Assembly: GCA_963847085.1 (NCBI GenBank)
Contig: CAWJYO010000010.1
Location: forward strand, 186,001-250,000
Length of the DNA: 64,000 bases
Reading direction: 5' to 3'
DNA from: Ilyomonas sp963847085
GTDB taxonomy: Bacteria; Bacteroidota; Bacteroidia; Chitinophagales; Chitinophagaceae
The notes below the pieces were generated by a model. The model did no database searches, had not been told where the DNA came from, and saw only the letters and a list, made by a program, of their open reading frames with translations. Each line of letters begins with the position of its first letter. Within the stretch, counting starts at the first letter, position 1. The position numbers were made by a program, and so were the translations under genes. Positions 27,395 through 37,282 of this stretch are shown one piece after another.

Positions 27395-29029
27395 ATGAAA
27401 ACCATTTTAAAGAGTTTTGGCATTTTGCCCCTCATATTATTTGCAGCATGGCATCAAAAGCCAAATAACCCGCCGGTTTCTGCGGATGATATAAAACATT
27501 ATTTAGCGGTGATCGCCAGTGATTCTCTGCAAGGCAGAAAACCTTTTACGGTTGGTGAAGAAAGAACAATAAGTTATTTATCAAATGAATTTAAAAAGCT
27601 CAATCTCCAGCCGGGCAATCATGGCAGTTATTACCAGGATGTACCAATGGTTGAGATAACAAGCAATGTAATAGGTGATATGCAAATAAGTGGCAAAACA
27701 AACATCACGCTGCAACCCAATACAGATTTTGTTGCCGGCACAAGACAGGAAGTTGATGCCGTTGATTTAAAAAATTCGCCGCTGGTATTTGCAGGTTATG
27801 GAGTTGTAGCACCTGAATACAACTGGAACGATTATAAAGGTCTTGATGTAAGCGGCAAAACGGTGATTGTGTTGGTGAATGATCCCGGTTTTCAATCCGG
27901 CGATCCAACTTTTTTTCATGGTGATACAATGACTTATTACGGAAGATGGACTTACAAATATGAAGAAGCTGCACGGCAAGGTGCTGCGGGTGTTTTAATT
28001 GTTCATCAAACAGAAGCTGCAAGCTATCCATGGCAGGTAGTGAGTAATAGTTTTACAGGCGCTAAACTATACCTGCAGCAAGCCGATAAACACATGTCGC
28101 GTTGTAAAGTGGAAGGATGGATAACAGAAGAGGCAGCAAAAAAGATTTTGAGTAGCGCAGGTATTGATGGCGATATACGGGCCATGGCAAGAAGCAGGAG
28201 CTTTAAATCCATCCCGTTAAACATGACTGTATCGCTTGCACTCAATAACAAATTAAAGAGTTCGGTATCGCATAACGTTGTGGCCCTGCTGAAAGGAACG
28301 CAAAGGCCAGATGAAGCCCTCATTTATTCAGCTCACTGGGATCATTTTGGTATTGGTAAACCGGATTCAACCGGTGATAGTATTTATAATGGCGCTGTAG
28401 ATAATGGTTCAGGAACAGCAGCCTTGCTGAGCGTGGCAAAAGCATTTGCACAATCAACCCATAAACCACAACGATCCCTTTTGTTTCTATCCGTAACCGG
28501 GGAAGAACAAGGGCTGCTTGGCTCTGAATACTATGCAACACATCCTTTGTTTTCATTGAATAAAACCGTAGCTGATTTGAACATGGATGCATTGCATGAT
28601 TATGGCGAAACGGCCGATCTTGCTATTACAGGCAAGGGACAAAATGATCTGGATGAATATGTTGATGCGGTTGCAAAACAAACAGGCAGGCATACAGTTG
28701 GCGATCCAAAACCCGGTTCGGGTTCTTATTATCGTTCCGACCATTTCAACTTTGCAAAGGTGGGCGTTCCTGCGCTCGATTTAAATGTGGGTACAGAAAG
28801 TACAACACATGATGCCGCCTGGGGTAAACAACAACAGGACAATTATACGGCGCATCGTTATCACCAGCCGGGCGATAATTTATCTGCCATTGCCAGTTAT
28901 GATGGCATGGCGGAAGTAGCCAATGTTATGTATGCCGTTGGCTGGAAACTGGCTAATGAAACCCTGTTTCCGGATTGGAAATCCAGTTCGGAGTTTAAAG
29001 CAATAAGAGATAAAACAGGGGGAAAGTAA
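27395..29029 (+). CDS. M28 family zinc aminopeptidase with PA domain, exported
   Basis: Protein of 544 aa. After a hydrophobic N-terminus, a protease-associated domain spans about residues 120-250 (GKTVIVLVNDPGFQSGDPTF; AARQGAAGVLIVHQTEAA). The two-zinc M28 core follows: His in YSAHWDHFG, Asp in DNGSGTAALL, catalytic Glu-Glu in VTGEEQGLLGSEYY, Asp in NMDALHDYG and the last His in RSDHFNFAKVGVPAL. It would remove N-terminal residues from peptides outside the cytoplasm. Length and domain order fit Bacteroidota homologues. It is monocistronic. Confidence 0.92.
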   Translation: MKTILKSFGILPLILFAAWHQKPNNPPVSADDIKHYLAVIASDSLQGRKPFTVGEERTISYLSNEFKKLNLQPGNHGSYYQDVPMVEITSNVIGDMQISGKTNITLQPNTDFVAGTRQEVDAVDLKNSPLVFAGYGVVAPEYNWNDYKGLDVSGKTVIVLVNDPGFQSGDPTFFHGDTMTYYGRWTYKYEEAARQGAAGVLIVHQTEAASYPWQVVSNSFTGAKLYLQQADKHMSRCKVEGWITEEAAKKILSSAGIDGDIRAMARSRSFKSIPLNMTVSLALNNKLKSSVSHNVVALLKGTQRPDEALIYSAHWDHFGIGKPDSTGDSIYNGAVDNGSGTAALLSVAKAFAQSTHKPQRSLLFLSVTGEEQGLLGSEYYATHPLFSLNKTVADLNMDALHDYGETADLAITGKGQNDLDEYVDAVAKQTGRHTVGDPKPGSGSYYRSDHFNFAKVGVPALDLNVGTESTTHDAAWGKQQQDNYTAHRYHQPGDNLSAIASYDGMAEVANVMYAVGWKLANETLFPDWKSSSEFKAIRDKTGGK

Positions 29030-29102
29030 ATAGTAGCGATTTACCGTAAGGTTTCATGCCGTAGCATAAGTCTTAGCTATGTAGACCCCGCTGTAAGTAA
29101 TG

Positions 29103-29261
29103 TTTGTTTTTCATGAATTTTATGATCGTCACTGCGAGGCACGAAGCAGTCTGTGCTTTATCATTTATCTGGTTTGCTACATCTCATTATCACTTGTTAT
29201 CATCCAAAGGCTGCTTCGTGCCTCGCAGTAACGACTACTTTTATCAATGCTTTAGAAATAC
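29103..29261. repeat. MITE-like palindromic element, copy 1
   Basis: Terminal inverted repeats CGTCACTGCGAGGCACGAAG (29127 onward, 23 bp) and its near complement (29211-29233) flank a 61-bp core. The left flank holds a damaged dispersed word (TTTGTTTTTC, 29103-29112). The right flank is an about 28-bp block shared, inverted, with the left flank of the copy at 35539-35696. Arms of GTCACTGCGAGG type are widespread palindromic repeats in bacteria. This element occupies most of the 384-bp gap between the M28 and hydrolase genes. Confidence 0.8.
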
Positions 29262-29413
29262 GGATAGTCATATTAATTCAAGTGAAAAGGGAGCCTATCA
29301 GAAACAGGCTTTTATCCTTGCATCGTATTGCGCTGCGCTAACAAAGAACAAACATCTTATTTCATAATTCATACATCCTTCTTACTTTGCCAAAACTTCA
29401 AATATATCTACCA

Positions 29414-30330
29414 ATGAAAATCATTATCACTCTCTCTTTCGCAATCCTCATATTATTCCATGTATGCTTCGCGCAGGTAAAAAATTATTACGTCAATCCC
29501 GATAGCACTTACCCGGGAATAACAATGATACACAGCGGTCATTTTATTACGGTTAATACCGGAAACATGGCCACAAAAAAGTTGCTCATCAGTATTCCAG
29601 GCACTACAGGCCCCGGTGATGTAATGCGATCATTCGACAGTGTGGCAGCGCTTATAGGTTATCATGCAATCAGCCTCGACTATCCTAATAACCGTAATAC
29701 GGCATCGCTTATCAACAGTACAGATAAAGAAGTGTTTAATAAATTCAGGCAGGAACTTGATTTTGGTACGCCTGTTTCTGATTCGGTGAATGTAGATTCG
29801 GCCAACAGTATTGTTAACCGCATTACAAAACTGGTCATCTACCTTGCCAAAACAAGACCAACAGAGGGATGGAACAATTTCTTAGATGGAGGTCGTATCA
29901 TATGGGAACGCGTTACATTGGCCGGGCATTCGCAGGGTGCAGGACATGTAAGTTATATAGCGCATGCCTTCCGGGTGCATAAGGTTATTATGCTTTCAGG
30001 GCCACAGGATTTTTTAGCCAATTTTAATATCCGGCTCCATGGTTATCTGCGCCTTCAAAAACACCCTACAGCAGTTATTATTCATTCCTGCATGATAGTG
30101 ATGCTTATAATACGCAAAGGCAAATTAGCGATGATCTTGCCACCATGCATACAGCTTCATCCGTCGTTTATCGCTTTCAAAATATGGATGCCTTTCCGGA
30201 ACAAAAGAGAATATTGGTTTCTGATATCCCAGCTCAAAATTCAACTTCACAAAATGCCGGTATGCAAAACCATATGTCAACCATTATGCCTACGCATAGT
30301 AAAGTTTGGAAGTGGTTGTTGAAAGATTAA
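29414..30330 (+). pseudogene. Alpha/beta hydrolase, exported, frameshifted
   Basis: The signal peptide is MKIIITLSFAILILFHVCFA, with the start taken at 29414. The nucleophile elbow TLAGHSQGAGHVSYIAH (GxSxG) is at about residue 175, followed by HKVIMLSGPQDF. A one-base deletion near 30032 shifts the frame; the correct C-terminus, ending MPTHSKVWKWLLKD, continues in another frame to 30330 and includes DSDAYNTQRQISDDLATMHT. The restored protein is about 305 aa. Its substrate is unknown. An indel error is more likely than decay because both parts are well preserved. Confidence 0.75.
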
Positions 30331-30444
30331 TGGTATCATTGCAGTTGGTGAGAACAACGATTGGTAGCGTTTATGAGTAGTGGTTTGTTTTTGCCGCTTT
30401 TTTCGCCCACATTGAAGTTCTTCCCAACGCGAACCTAATAAAAT

Positions 30445-30469
30445 TTTGCTGGTGAAGAACACCAGCAAA
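30445..30469. terminator. Hairpin between hydrolase and acyltransferase genes
   Basis: A 10-bp stem, TTTGCTGGTG and CACCAGCAAA, has a 5-nt loop (AAGAA). It lies between convergent genes and probably terminates one or both. A copy of the dispersed word is 50 bp to the left (30384). Confidence 0.6.
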
Positions 30470-30621
30470 GGCGAAACTCCTTGAAAAATGTTTCGAACAC
30501 TTATGGTTTGCAAGCTCCGCCAATATCTAAAGTTAGGTTTATAACTTTTGTAGTTTGTAGGCATTCTGAATTGCAACCATGACGTTTAAAATATCAATAA
30601 AAACAAACGAAGTTGCACCCT

Positions 30622-31711
30622 TCACTTAGTAATGTGTTTTATCCTATCAGCCATTTGCTTTTTAGGCAGATAGCTAAGGCATTTTACCACAAGGTAAGTG
30701 CATATAAAAGATACCACTGCAATCAACGGCACCTTGATAGCGGCGCTTGAAAAATGGGGATTGATGTATGGATACAGTGTATCAAGCACCATGATGTGCG
30801 CAAGGTATATACCATAGCTTTTGGAAGACATATCGTTTACCAGTTTAACAGCCGGGGAAGTATGGTCGCGCTGTTATATTTTTACACAGCAGAAAAACGC
30901 CTGCTGTCATCATAGCTACATTGATGGTTTCAAAGCCCCAGGTCAATTCAAGCTCTTCAACTACATCTTTCTGCGGCAGTAAGTGTATAAAACCGCCCGC
31001 TGTAATGGCATAGCCGGCAATAATAAGCAATATGGCAACTGTGTACTGGGCCGGCTGTGACGGCATGTAAAAACGCTTTATATAGTTGGCCAGAATAACG
31101 TAGCCTAAAAAGCCCGAGAAATAATACAGCAGCGGAGTTTTGTTCCAGTAACACTCGCCCAGCACGGCGGGAAACACCCTGTGTATATAGGGCAGGCTCA
31201 TGGCAACTGCCCACAAGCCAAGGTACAACTGCATATTGCCACGCGTTGCTGTTTGCACCCATTGGGAGATTAACGGCGCAAAAAGGTAAATGCCCAGCAG
31301 CATGTACACATACCAAAGATGTCCTACATCGGTGCCATAGTTTACCGGTATTTTAAGAACATTGCCCATGGCTTGTTGCAGGCTTGCCGTGCCAATGCAG
31401 TATTGATAAACAGCATACAAAACACACCATATAACAAAGGGGATGGCTACCCTTGTAAAACGTTTTTTTAAGAACGTCTTTGTATCGTTAACGGGGAAAA
31501 GGAAAAAACCGGAAATCATTACAAATAGTGGCACGCATACCCTGAACAGCGAATTATACCAGCCCACCCACCATGCATCGGCCGTATGAAGAACGGTGCC
31601 TTGCGGCGAAATATAATAAAACTCGCCTGCATGTATTTGCAATACCATATAGCAGGCTAAAACTCTTACAATGTCAAGGCCAAAGTTTCGGTTGCTTTGT
31701 GGGCTGTTCAT
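30622..31711 (-). pseudogene. Acyltransferase 3 family membrane protein, frameshifted
   Basis: The N-terminus NFGLDIVRVLACYMVLQIHA is the typical first helix and His of the acyltransferase 3 family (O-acetylation of surface sugars). About ten membrane helices follow. The frame breaks near 30870, after CKNITAR. The last part, YGIYLAHIMVLDTLYPYINP and a final helix, is in another frame to 30622. The start is taken at 31711 (MNSPQSNRNFG). Joined length is about 360 aa, normal for the family. A single-base error is probable. Confidence 0.78.
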
Positions 31712-31809
31712 GCGCACGAATATAGTGACATAATAGCCAGGATAGCTGCCCATTTGGTGGCGAAAGCCATCCCTCATATCCGATCATTTAAACATGGTTT
31801 ATTCTAACA

Positions 31810-31839
31810 AAAAAGCTGTTAATAACTCAACAGCTTTTT
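31810..31839 (-). terminator. Terminator after the NagX-like gene
   Basis: An 11-bp stem, AAAAAGCTGTT and AACAGCTTTTT, has an 8-nt loop, with T-runs on both strands. It lies between the NagX-like stop and the acyltransferase start. Confidence 0.75.
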
Positions 31840-31860
31840 GCTCATGTTCTTCATAAAGTT

Positions 31861-31890
31861 TTGCCGGTAAAAAATACCGGCAAAAACAAA
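31861..31890. repeat. Hairpin fused to a copy of the dispersed word
   Basis: TTGCCGGTA (31861-31869) and TACCGGCAA (31875-31883) form a 9-bp stem. The right arm runs into a minus-orientation word copy (31880-31890), so stem and word share four bases. Confidence 0.75.
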
Positions 31891-31895
31891 CTTCT

Positions 31896-33068
31896 TTACA
31901 CACGCAAAAACACTTTCTTCTGATACATAAAATAGAGAAAGGCCCACTTTACAAACACATAACAGATTGCCATAACAACAGCGTTAAAAGGATTGCCGAC
32001 AAGCTGTCCCAGCCAGCCAAAGAAACCATGTGTTGTATATTCCCAGTTAATAAAGTGTCCCGACATATAAATGAGAATGGAGTTCATGCCAATAACACGA
32101 AAAAAGAAAGACCATTTCTGATACCCTTTTACATCAATGATATAATAAAACAGGGAAAGCAATAACAAACTGATGCCGCCCACCTGCAATACAAACGAGC
32201 TTGTCCATAAGTTTTTATTAATCGGGAAATTCAAGTTCCACAATTGAGCAAGGATTAAAAATACAACGCCTGTAATGGCTAACCGCGCTGCTTTTTGCGG
32301 GCCGGTTAAGGTTGTTTTTTTCAAAAGCGTACCTGCGAGGATGCCAAGCAAACCGGTAGCAATAGCCGGAATGGTAGAGAATATGCCTTCGGGATCGTGA
32401 ATGCCAAGGTATAATTTTCCGGGTAAAAAAGTACGGTCTACATAAGATGCAAAATTACCCTGCATAGTTAAGTCGCCGGGCGGAAAATTAGGCGCATGAG
32501 CCGTTTTCATAACAATCCAATAGCCAAGAATAATGGCACAAAACCAAATCATTTGTGCCCGTTCTTTTGTATAGAGATAAATGATGTTGGCAAACATATA
32601 CGCCAGCCCGATTCTGCCCAATACACTGGCAAAGCGAATGTCAGCTATTGGTTTTATCGTTAATCCGTTGTTCACAATAATGCCCAGCACAACCAGTATC
32701 AACCCGCGTTTAATCACCCTTCCTAAAAGCTGATTCCGGCTTCTTCCCTTTTCCAGTTCGCGGCCTACGGAGTAAGGCGTAGCCACACCTGCCATGAAAA
32801 GAAATAGAGGAAAAATTAAATCGTAAAAGTGAAAACCATTCCAGTCGGGATGCGTAAGCTGGTTAGAGATAGCGCCCCAAAACGGTGAGCCTGTGGCTTT
32901 AAAAAGGGCGTGAAAGATTTCTTCTGCACCCATAATCCAGAACATATCGAAACCACGCAAAGCATCTAATGAATAAAGTCGCTTCTGCGGAACAAACGTG
33001 GTTTCAATCTTTCTCTCTTTTACTAACGGTGTGCCTTCTATCGTTTCGGCAGATAATGCATGATCCAT
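31896..33068 (-). CDS. Heparan-alpha-glucosaminide N-acetyltransferase-like membrane protein (DUF5009/NagX type)
   Basis: Protein of 390 aa. The soluble N-terminal about 30 residues lead into the family signature RLYSLDALRGFDMFWIMGAEE, followed by about ten hydrophobic helices (LIFPLFLFMAGVATPYSVG; MNSILIYMSGHFINWEYTT). The human relative transfers acetyl from acetyl-CoA across a membrane to glucosamine. In Bacteroidota, members are often near amino-sugar or glycan genes and may transport or acetylate sugars. It sits beside an acyltransferase 3 gene on the same strand, with a terminator between them. Confidence 0.85.
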   Translation of the reverse strand: MDHALSAETIEGTPLVKERKIETTFVPQKRLYSLDALRGFDMFWIMGAEEIFHALFKATGSPFWGAISNQLTHPDWNGFHFYDLIFPLFLFMAGVATPYSVGRELEKGRSRNQLLGRVIKRGLILVVLGIIVNNGLTIKPIADIRFASVLGRIGLAYMFANIIYLYTKERAQMIWFCAIILGYWIVMKTAHAPNFPPGDLTMQGNFASYVDRTFLPGKLYLGIHDPEGIFSTIPAIATGLLGILAGTLLKKTTLTGPQKAARLAITGVVFLILAQLWNLNFPINKNLWTSSFVLQVGGISLLLLSLFYYIIDVKGYQKWSFFFRVIGMNSILIYMSGHFINWEYTTHGFFGWLGQLVGNPFNAVVMAICYVFVKWAFLYFMYQKKVFLRV

Positions 33069-33239
33069 TGTGCAATCGTATTGTTTGGCTCTAAAGTAAA
33101 CAATCGAACATCAATGCAATTGCTCAATTTTAATCAGTATTCCTATTTTATTGCTATTATTTTTCCCGCCGTTGCGTTTCAACTTACAATTGCCCTCACA
33201 CAGTAGCAAAGGCAGCGCAGCGCAATGTTACCACTATAT

Positions 33240-35324
33240 TTATCGCAATAATACAGTGGTTCCCTTCAGCGAAATCCTTTTGTGATCGGGATTTGTATAG
33301 TTTAATATCCAGATATAAGTACCTGCCGGTTGCGGAATACCATTGCTTGTACCATCCCATTTTTTTGTCCAGTCCGTAGTAGAAAATACAGCTTTGCCAA
33401 AGCGGTTATAAACGATAAAAGAAAGGCTGATGGCCTGGTAAGCATTCAGCGGGTACAGATAGTCATTATGTCCGTCCTGGTTGGGTGTAAAAGCAGAAGG
33501 CACCCTGATATAGCAGTTCGTCACTGCCTTTACATACATCAATGCTGTGTCTTTGCAATGGGCAGTATCGGTTACCACCAACCGCACAGGATAGGTAATG
33601 TTATCAGCAGCAAAAGCGTAAGAGAACGATGCCGGGTTTTGCAGGGTGCTTGTGCCTCCATTACCAAAATCCCAATACCAGGAAACTATACTGCCGATAC
33701 TGGAATCTCTAAATTGGGCTACATCATCCGGGCAAAGGATAGCGGACCCGGTTATTGCTGCTTTCAAAACACTGTCCCGTAGTATTACTGTTACCGAACC
33801 GTAAGCGCTGCACTTTGTTTCGTCTGATACCTTAACAGTATAAGTGGTGGTTTTTAGAGGCGAAGCCACCGGGTTAGAGATACCGGCATTAGACAAAGTT
33901 TCGGTGGGCGACCAGGCATAAGTAGTTCCGCCACTTGCTGCCAGCCCGACTTTGCCACCATAACAAATAGCGCCGGGCATGGCGCTGATGCTGAGATTTG
34001 GGCCGATTACATTTACAAATGTGCTGTCTGCTACCGTGCAACCGCCAAAGCTGCTGATTTGTGCGGTATACCACCCACTATCAGACAGCGAAGGATGATA
34101 AACGTGTGGATGAGCCGAATTGTCGAAAAAACCGTTAGGTCCTGTCACCCGATAGCTTGCCCCGCCTTCAACATCAAGCACAATATCACTGTCTGTACAA
34201 ACGGGCGAGTTGCTCCTGATGCTAAACCCCGACGGCAAGCCATCTACCTGAACTTCTATGATATTGGAAACAACGCTACAGGAAGGGTTGTGAATGTTTT
34301 CTGTTTCAGAACCGCGCAACCGCAGCAGGAAAGTATCTGGTGTTGCAAATACTTTATTCAGGTTCTGATGGGTTTCACCGGGAATGTCTGCCCAAGTATA
34401 GCCATCATCTAAGCTTTGCTGCCACTGCACCGATGGATTTACAAACACCGACTGGGTGAAAGCAAACGTATTAAAGTCGTAATAGCCAGGGCCGATGGAG
34501 CCTGAGAGAACAACGGGTAAATTTCCCTGGAAGCAAGAGCCTGTTATCCAGCCACCGCTGGAATTTGAAATAGTGATATCCGGTCCCAGCCGTGTTAGTA
34601 AAATATTATCAATGGCAAAGCTCGCTTCGCAACGAACAATGGTAGAAGGATTGGTTCTGATTTTCACAACTACATCCGTTATCCCTTCCGGTAAGCTAAA
34701 AGACAAACCATAGTATTGCGGGAAGGTGGCTTTTACATCCGGATATTGATAGCCAAAATAGGCGCTGTAATTATCAATGTGTCCAAGGGGTGCGCCAATA
34801 TCTCCGGTTTGAAAGCTCCTGATCAATGTTCCTGATACCGTTTCAATACTAAAAGTAAAATTTGGGTAAAAACAAGCTGAAGAACCGTTGAGACTTAATA
34901 TACCTGCCCAGAACAAATAAGAAGCGTTGCTGCAAAGATTTCTTACCGTATCTGCAAACACTGTTTTAGACAGAGCGGACGCCTCATAGTCCGCGATCAT
35001 CATGTAATCTGAATCGGTTATCGTTGGATGAATGCCAAAAAAGAAATGACCTGCGCCGCCAGGGATCGCACCAAAGCAGTTGTTGGCATTAACAACCGTG
35101 TAGGAGCCGGAGGCAGGACAGCCGTTTGGCGAATAGGTAAAATCGGTATAGCCCTTCGATAAGGGTGGCCCCGGATTAATGATGCCATGACCAAAATCAA
35201 CATTAAGGCTTTCGCTTGAAGGTATTGTTAATGGTACTTGCGCTAAGCAGGAAGCCTGAATAAAAAAAGCCACCACAAATAGAAGTGACAGCTTTGCACA
35301 GTATGTAGTTCGGGCAGGCTTCAT
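33240..35324 (-). CDS. T9SS type B sorting-domain protein with PKD domain
   Basis: Protein of 694 aa, exported by signal peptide (KLSLLFVVAFFIQASCLAQ) and then presumably the type IX system. The middle holds Ig-like and CHU-type beta domains (FAIDNILLTRLGPDITIS; GLAASGGTTYAWSPTETLSN). A PKD domain follows (SIVSWYWDFGNGGTSTLQNP). The C-terminal about 85 residues are a gliding-motility-associated/type B sorting domain (VPSAFTPNQDGHNDYLYPLN; FGKAVFSTTDWTKKWDGTSN; PAGTYIWIL). It is probably displayed on the cell surface as an adhesin. The start at 35324 is chosen because it opens the signal peptide. Confidence 0.88.
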   Translation of the reverse strand: MKPARTTYCAKLSLLFVVAFFIQASCLAQVPLTIPSSESLNVDFGHGIINPGPPLSKGYTDFTYSPNGCPASGSYTVVNANNCFGAIPGGAGHFFFGIHPTITDSDYMMIADYEASALSKTVFADTVRNLCSNASYLFWAGILSLNGSSACFYPNFTFSIETVSGTLIRSFQTGDIGAPLGHIDNYSAYFGYQYPDVKATFPQYYGLSFSLPEGITDVVVKIRTNPSTIVRCEASFAIDNILLTRLGPDITISNSSGGWITGSCFQGNLPVVLSGSIGPGYYDFNTFAFTQSVFVNPSVQWQQSLDDGYTWADIPGETHQNLNKVFATPDTFLLRLRGSETENIHNPSCSVVSNIIEVQVDGLPSGFSIRSNSPVCTDSDIVLDVEGGASYRVTGPNGFFDNSAHPHVYHPSLSDSGWYTAQISSFGGCTVADSTFVNVIGPNLSISAMPGAICYGGKVGLAASGGTTYAWSPTETLSNAGISNPVASPLKTTTYTVKVSDETKCSAYGSVTVILRDSVLKAAITGSAILCPDDVAQFRDSSIGSIVSWYWDFGNGGTSTLQNPASFSYAFAADNITYPVRLVVTDTAHCKDTALMYVKAVTNCYIRVPSAFTPNQDGHNDYLYPLNAYQAISLSFIVYNRFGKAVFSTTDWTKKWDGTSNGIPQPAGTYIWILNYTNPDHKRISLKGTTVLLR

Positions 35325-35538
35325 GCAGAAATGATATGGCTTTAGATGGGAAAGATACACAGAATCTTTTTTCTGCCGGTTGTGTCCATACTATACCTTA
35401 GTCGGAAGATTTTGTTTGCAATAAAAGAAGAAAAGTTTTGTGACTTAAGTCGCAGTAAGGTCTTCATAGCAGAAGGATTTGCGGCAGTATCAAACCTTGC
35501 TTCCATGTAACCTTCTACTTTCTTTTAATTGATTATCT

Positions 35539-35696
35539 GTATTTCTAAATCATTGATAAAAATGTAATCGTCACTGCGAGGAACAAAGCAATCTGTTCTT
35601 TATCATTTATCCGGTTTACTCCTCCTCATCACTTGTTATTATCCACAGGCTGCTCCGTGCCTCGCGGTGGCGACCATAAAATCACGCAAAAACAAA
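35539..35696. repeat. MITE-like palindromic element, copy 2, with core in opposite orientation relative to its flanks
   Basis: Inverted arms start CGTCACTGCGAGGAACAAAG (35569) and end GTGCCTCGCGGTGGCG (35672). The left flank (35539-35568, starting GTATTTCTAAATCATTGATA) matches the complement of copy 1's right flank. The right flank carries an intact dispersed word (35686-35696) and matches the complement of copy 1's left flank. The core, however, runs in the same direction as in copy 1. The rest of the 607-bp gap (35325-35931) shows nothing recognisable. Confidence 0.8.
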
Positions 35697-35931
35697 CAGG
35701 TTATCATAAACGGATTGTCAATTTCTTTTATTGAAAAAGAAAGTAGAAGGAATGTAAGAACGGAAGATATTGCGACACTTCCGTTTGTACGCCTTGTGAT
35801 ACAACTTTTGGGTACTGTGGGAATATCTTTTGTACTTTGATGGTTGAGCATAGAAGTGCTTCGATTTGGCCTGCCCATACCGTAGTTGGTACCCTTCACG
35901 AGGACATTATTCCCTTATTCTACTCCTTTCA

Positions 35932-36804
35932 TTACGTTTCAATGGTATAAACAGATTTGGAAGCTGTGATGAACAATACATTTTTATTATTGCCGCAAAA
36001 ACAAAGGTTGCCTGTCCAGTCTTCAGGCACATCAATATGCTCTATCTTTTTGCCTTCACTGTTATAAACCATCACACCTTTTCCTGTCAGGTACACATTG
36101 CCTTGTTCGTCTAATGTCATACCATCGGAAGCCTCATTGGCAAAGAGTTCTTTGCCTGTTAAACTTCCATCTCCGGCTATGCGGTAACGGTAGGTTTTCC
36201 AGGTGCCCATATCAGCTACATACAGGTATTTTCCATCGGGTGTGCCTACTATTCCATTGGGTTTTTGCAGGCTGCTGTCCTGCCGTATCAAGCGGCGAGA
36301 GCCGGGTGGCAGATAATACACTTTTTCGCCGCCCAAGCCAGAATCAGGATGTTTGCGGCTCCAGTAATCGCGCTGAAAATAAGGATCGGTAATATAGATA
36401 CCGCCGGTTAAGCGGTTTACCCATACATCGTTAGGGCCATTTAATGTGTGCCCTTTATAATTATTTACCAGAACCGTAATCCGCTTATCCGGAGAAATAG
36501 AAATGAGTTCTTCGTTTTCATCGGCACAGCTTATTAAATTTCCTTTGGCATCCATGTACATTCCGTTCGATCTTTTGGCACCATGCATAAACAGCGTAAG
36601 CTTTCCTTTTGTATCGTACTTCCAGATATTGTTATTGGGCTGATCGGTAAAAAACACATTTCCTTCTCCATCCGTAGTTGCACCTTCGGCAAATGCAAAC
36701 GTGCCCTTTATTTTATGCAAAGTTGCGTTGGGTGCAACGATTTGTGTGCAGGCGTAATCGTGTAGAATCATAATAAAAATAAGTAGTAAGAACGTTTTAT
36801 ACAT
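35932..36804 (-). CDS. SMP-30/gluconolactonase family protein, exported
   Basis: Protein of 290 aa, a six-bladed beta-propeller of the SMP-30/gluconolaconase/LRE-like family. It has a hydrophobic N-terminus (TFLLLIFIMILHDYA). Family features are FAFAEGATTDGEGNVFFTDQ (with the metal Glu), LNGPNDVWVNRLTGGIYITD (Asn and Asp metal ligands), KPNGIVGTPDGKYLYVADM and ASDGMTLDEQGNVYLTG. It would open sugar lactones, probably in the periplasm. A copy of the dispersed word at 35995 is read as CFC. It is monocistronic. Confidence 0.88.
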   Translation of the reverse strand: MYKTFLLLIFIMILHDYACTQIVAPNATLHKIKGTFAFAEGATTDGEGNVFFTDQPNNNIWKYDTKGKLTLFMHGAKRSNGMYMDAKGNLISCADENEELISISPDKRITVLVNNYKGHTLNGPNDVWVNRLTGGIYITDPYFQRDYWSRKHPDSGLGGEKVYYLPPGSRRLIRQDSSLQKPNGIVGTPDGKYLYVADMGTWKTYRYRIAGDGSLTGKELFANEASDGMTLDEQGNVYLTGKGVMVYNSEGKKIEHIDVPEDWTGNLCFCGNNKNVLFITASKSVYTIET

Positions 36805-36985
36805 AGGCTGTATTGATGGATAAAACTACTCTTTTTATTGCCAGGTTTTCATACTAATTGGTGTGAGCAGCCGCCGAAATTTTACGGTGATGCTATTTGC
36901 TGTTTTATGGATTTGAGCATATTATTTCTGTTGCAAAAAACGCTAACCTGCAGAGTTAACACTTAGCGTGAGTTTGGAAATATAG

Positions 36986-37048
36986 TGTCCTGCAGATTGC
37001 GCAAATAACCGCAGATTCATACCGTTTATCTGCGCAGATCGGTGGGCA
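36986..37048. repeat. Degenerate palindromic repeat related to 21682-21753
   Basis: TGTCCTGCAGATTGCGC on the left and TATCTGCGCAGATCGGTGGG on the right resemble the CCCGCAGAT...ATCTGCGGG element at 21682-21753 but are more diverged. The 478-bp gap (36805-37282) otherwise holds a weak CGCTAA/TTAGCG stem near 36930 and one dispersed word (37196). Confidence 0.55.
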
Positions 37049-37282
37049 AAATTCAACCCCAAAATTGTAAGCACGGATGATAGTACATCACATCTGTGCA
37101 CAGGTCCTAAGGAGGCTTTGGTAATAGCGTTCTAAAGGTCGACATGCCTTGATAGTTTGGATGGGGAACGTTTTATTTAGCTAAATTCTTTTGTGTTTGT
37201 TTTTGCCTTATAAATTGCTCCTTTTACAGTTGCTAATCCGCAACCAAAATTGCGCACGATTTTAGCCGCCCGATTGTGTATT

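Noticed and set aside
29104..29367. Open frame across the palindromic element after the M28 gene
   Set aside because: A similar frame appears across the other copy near 35639-35720; both are by-products of the repeat sequence.
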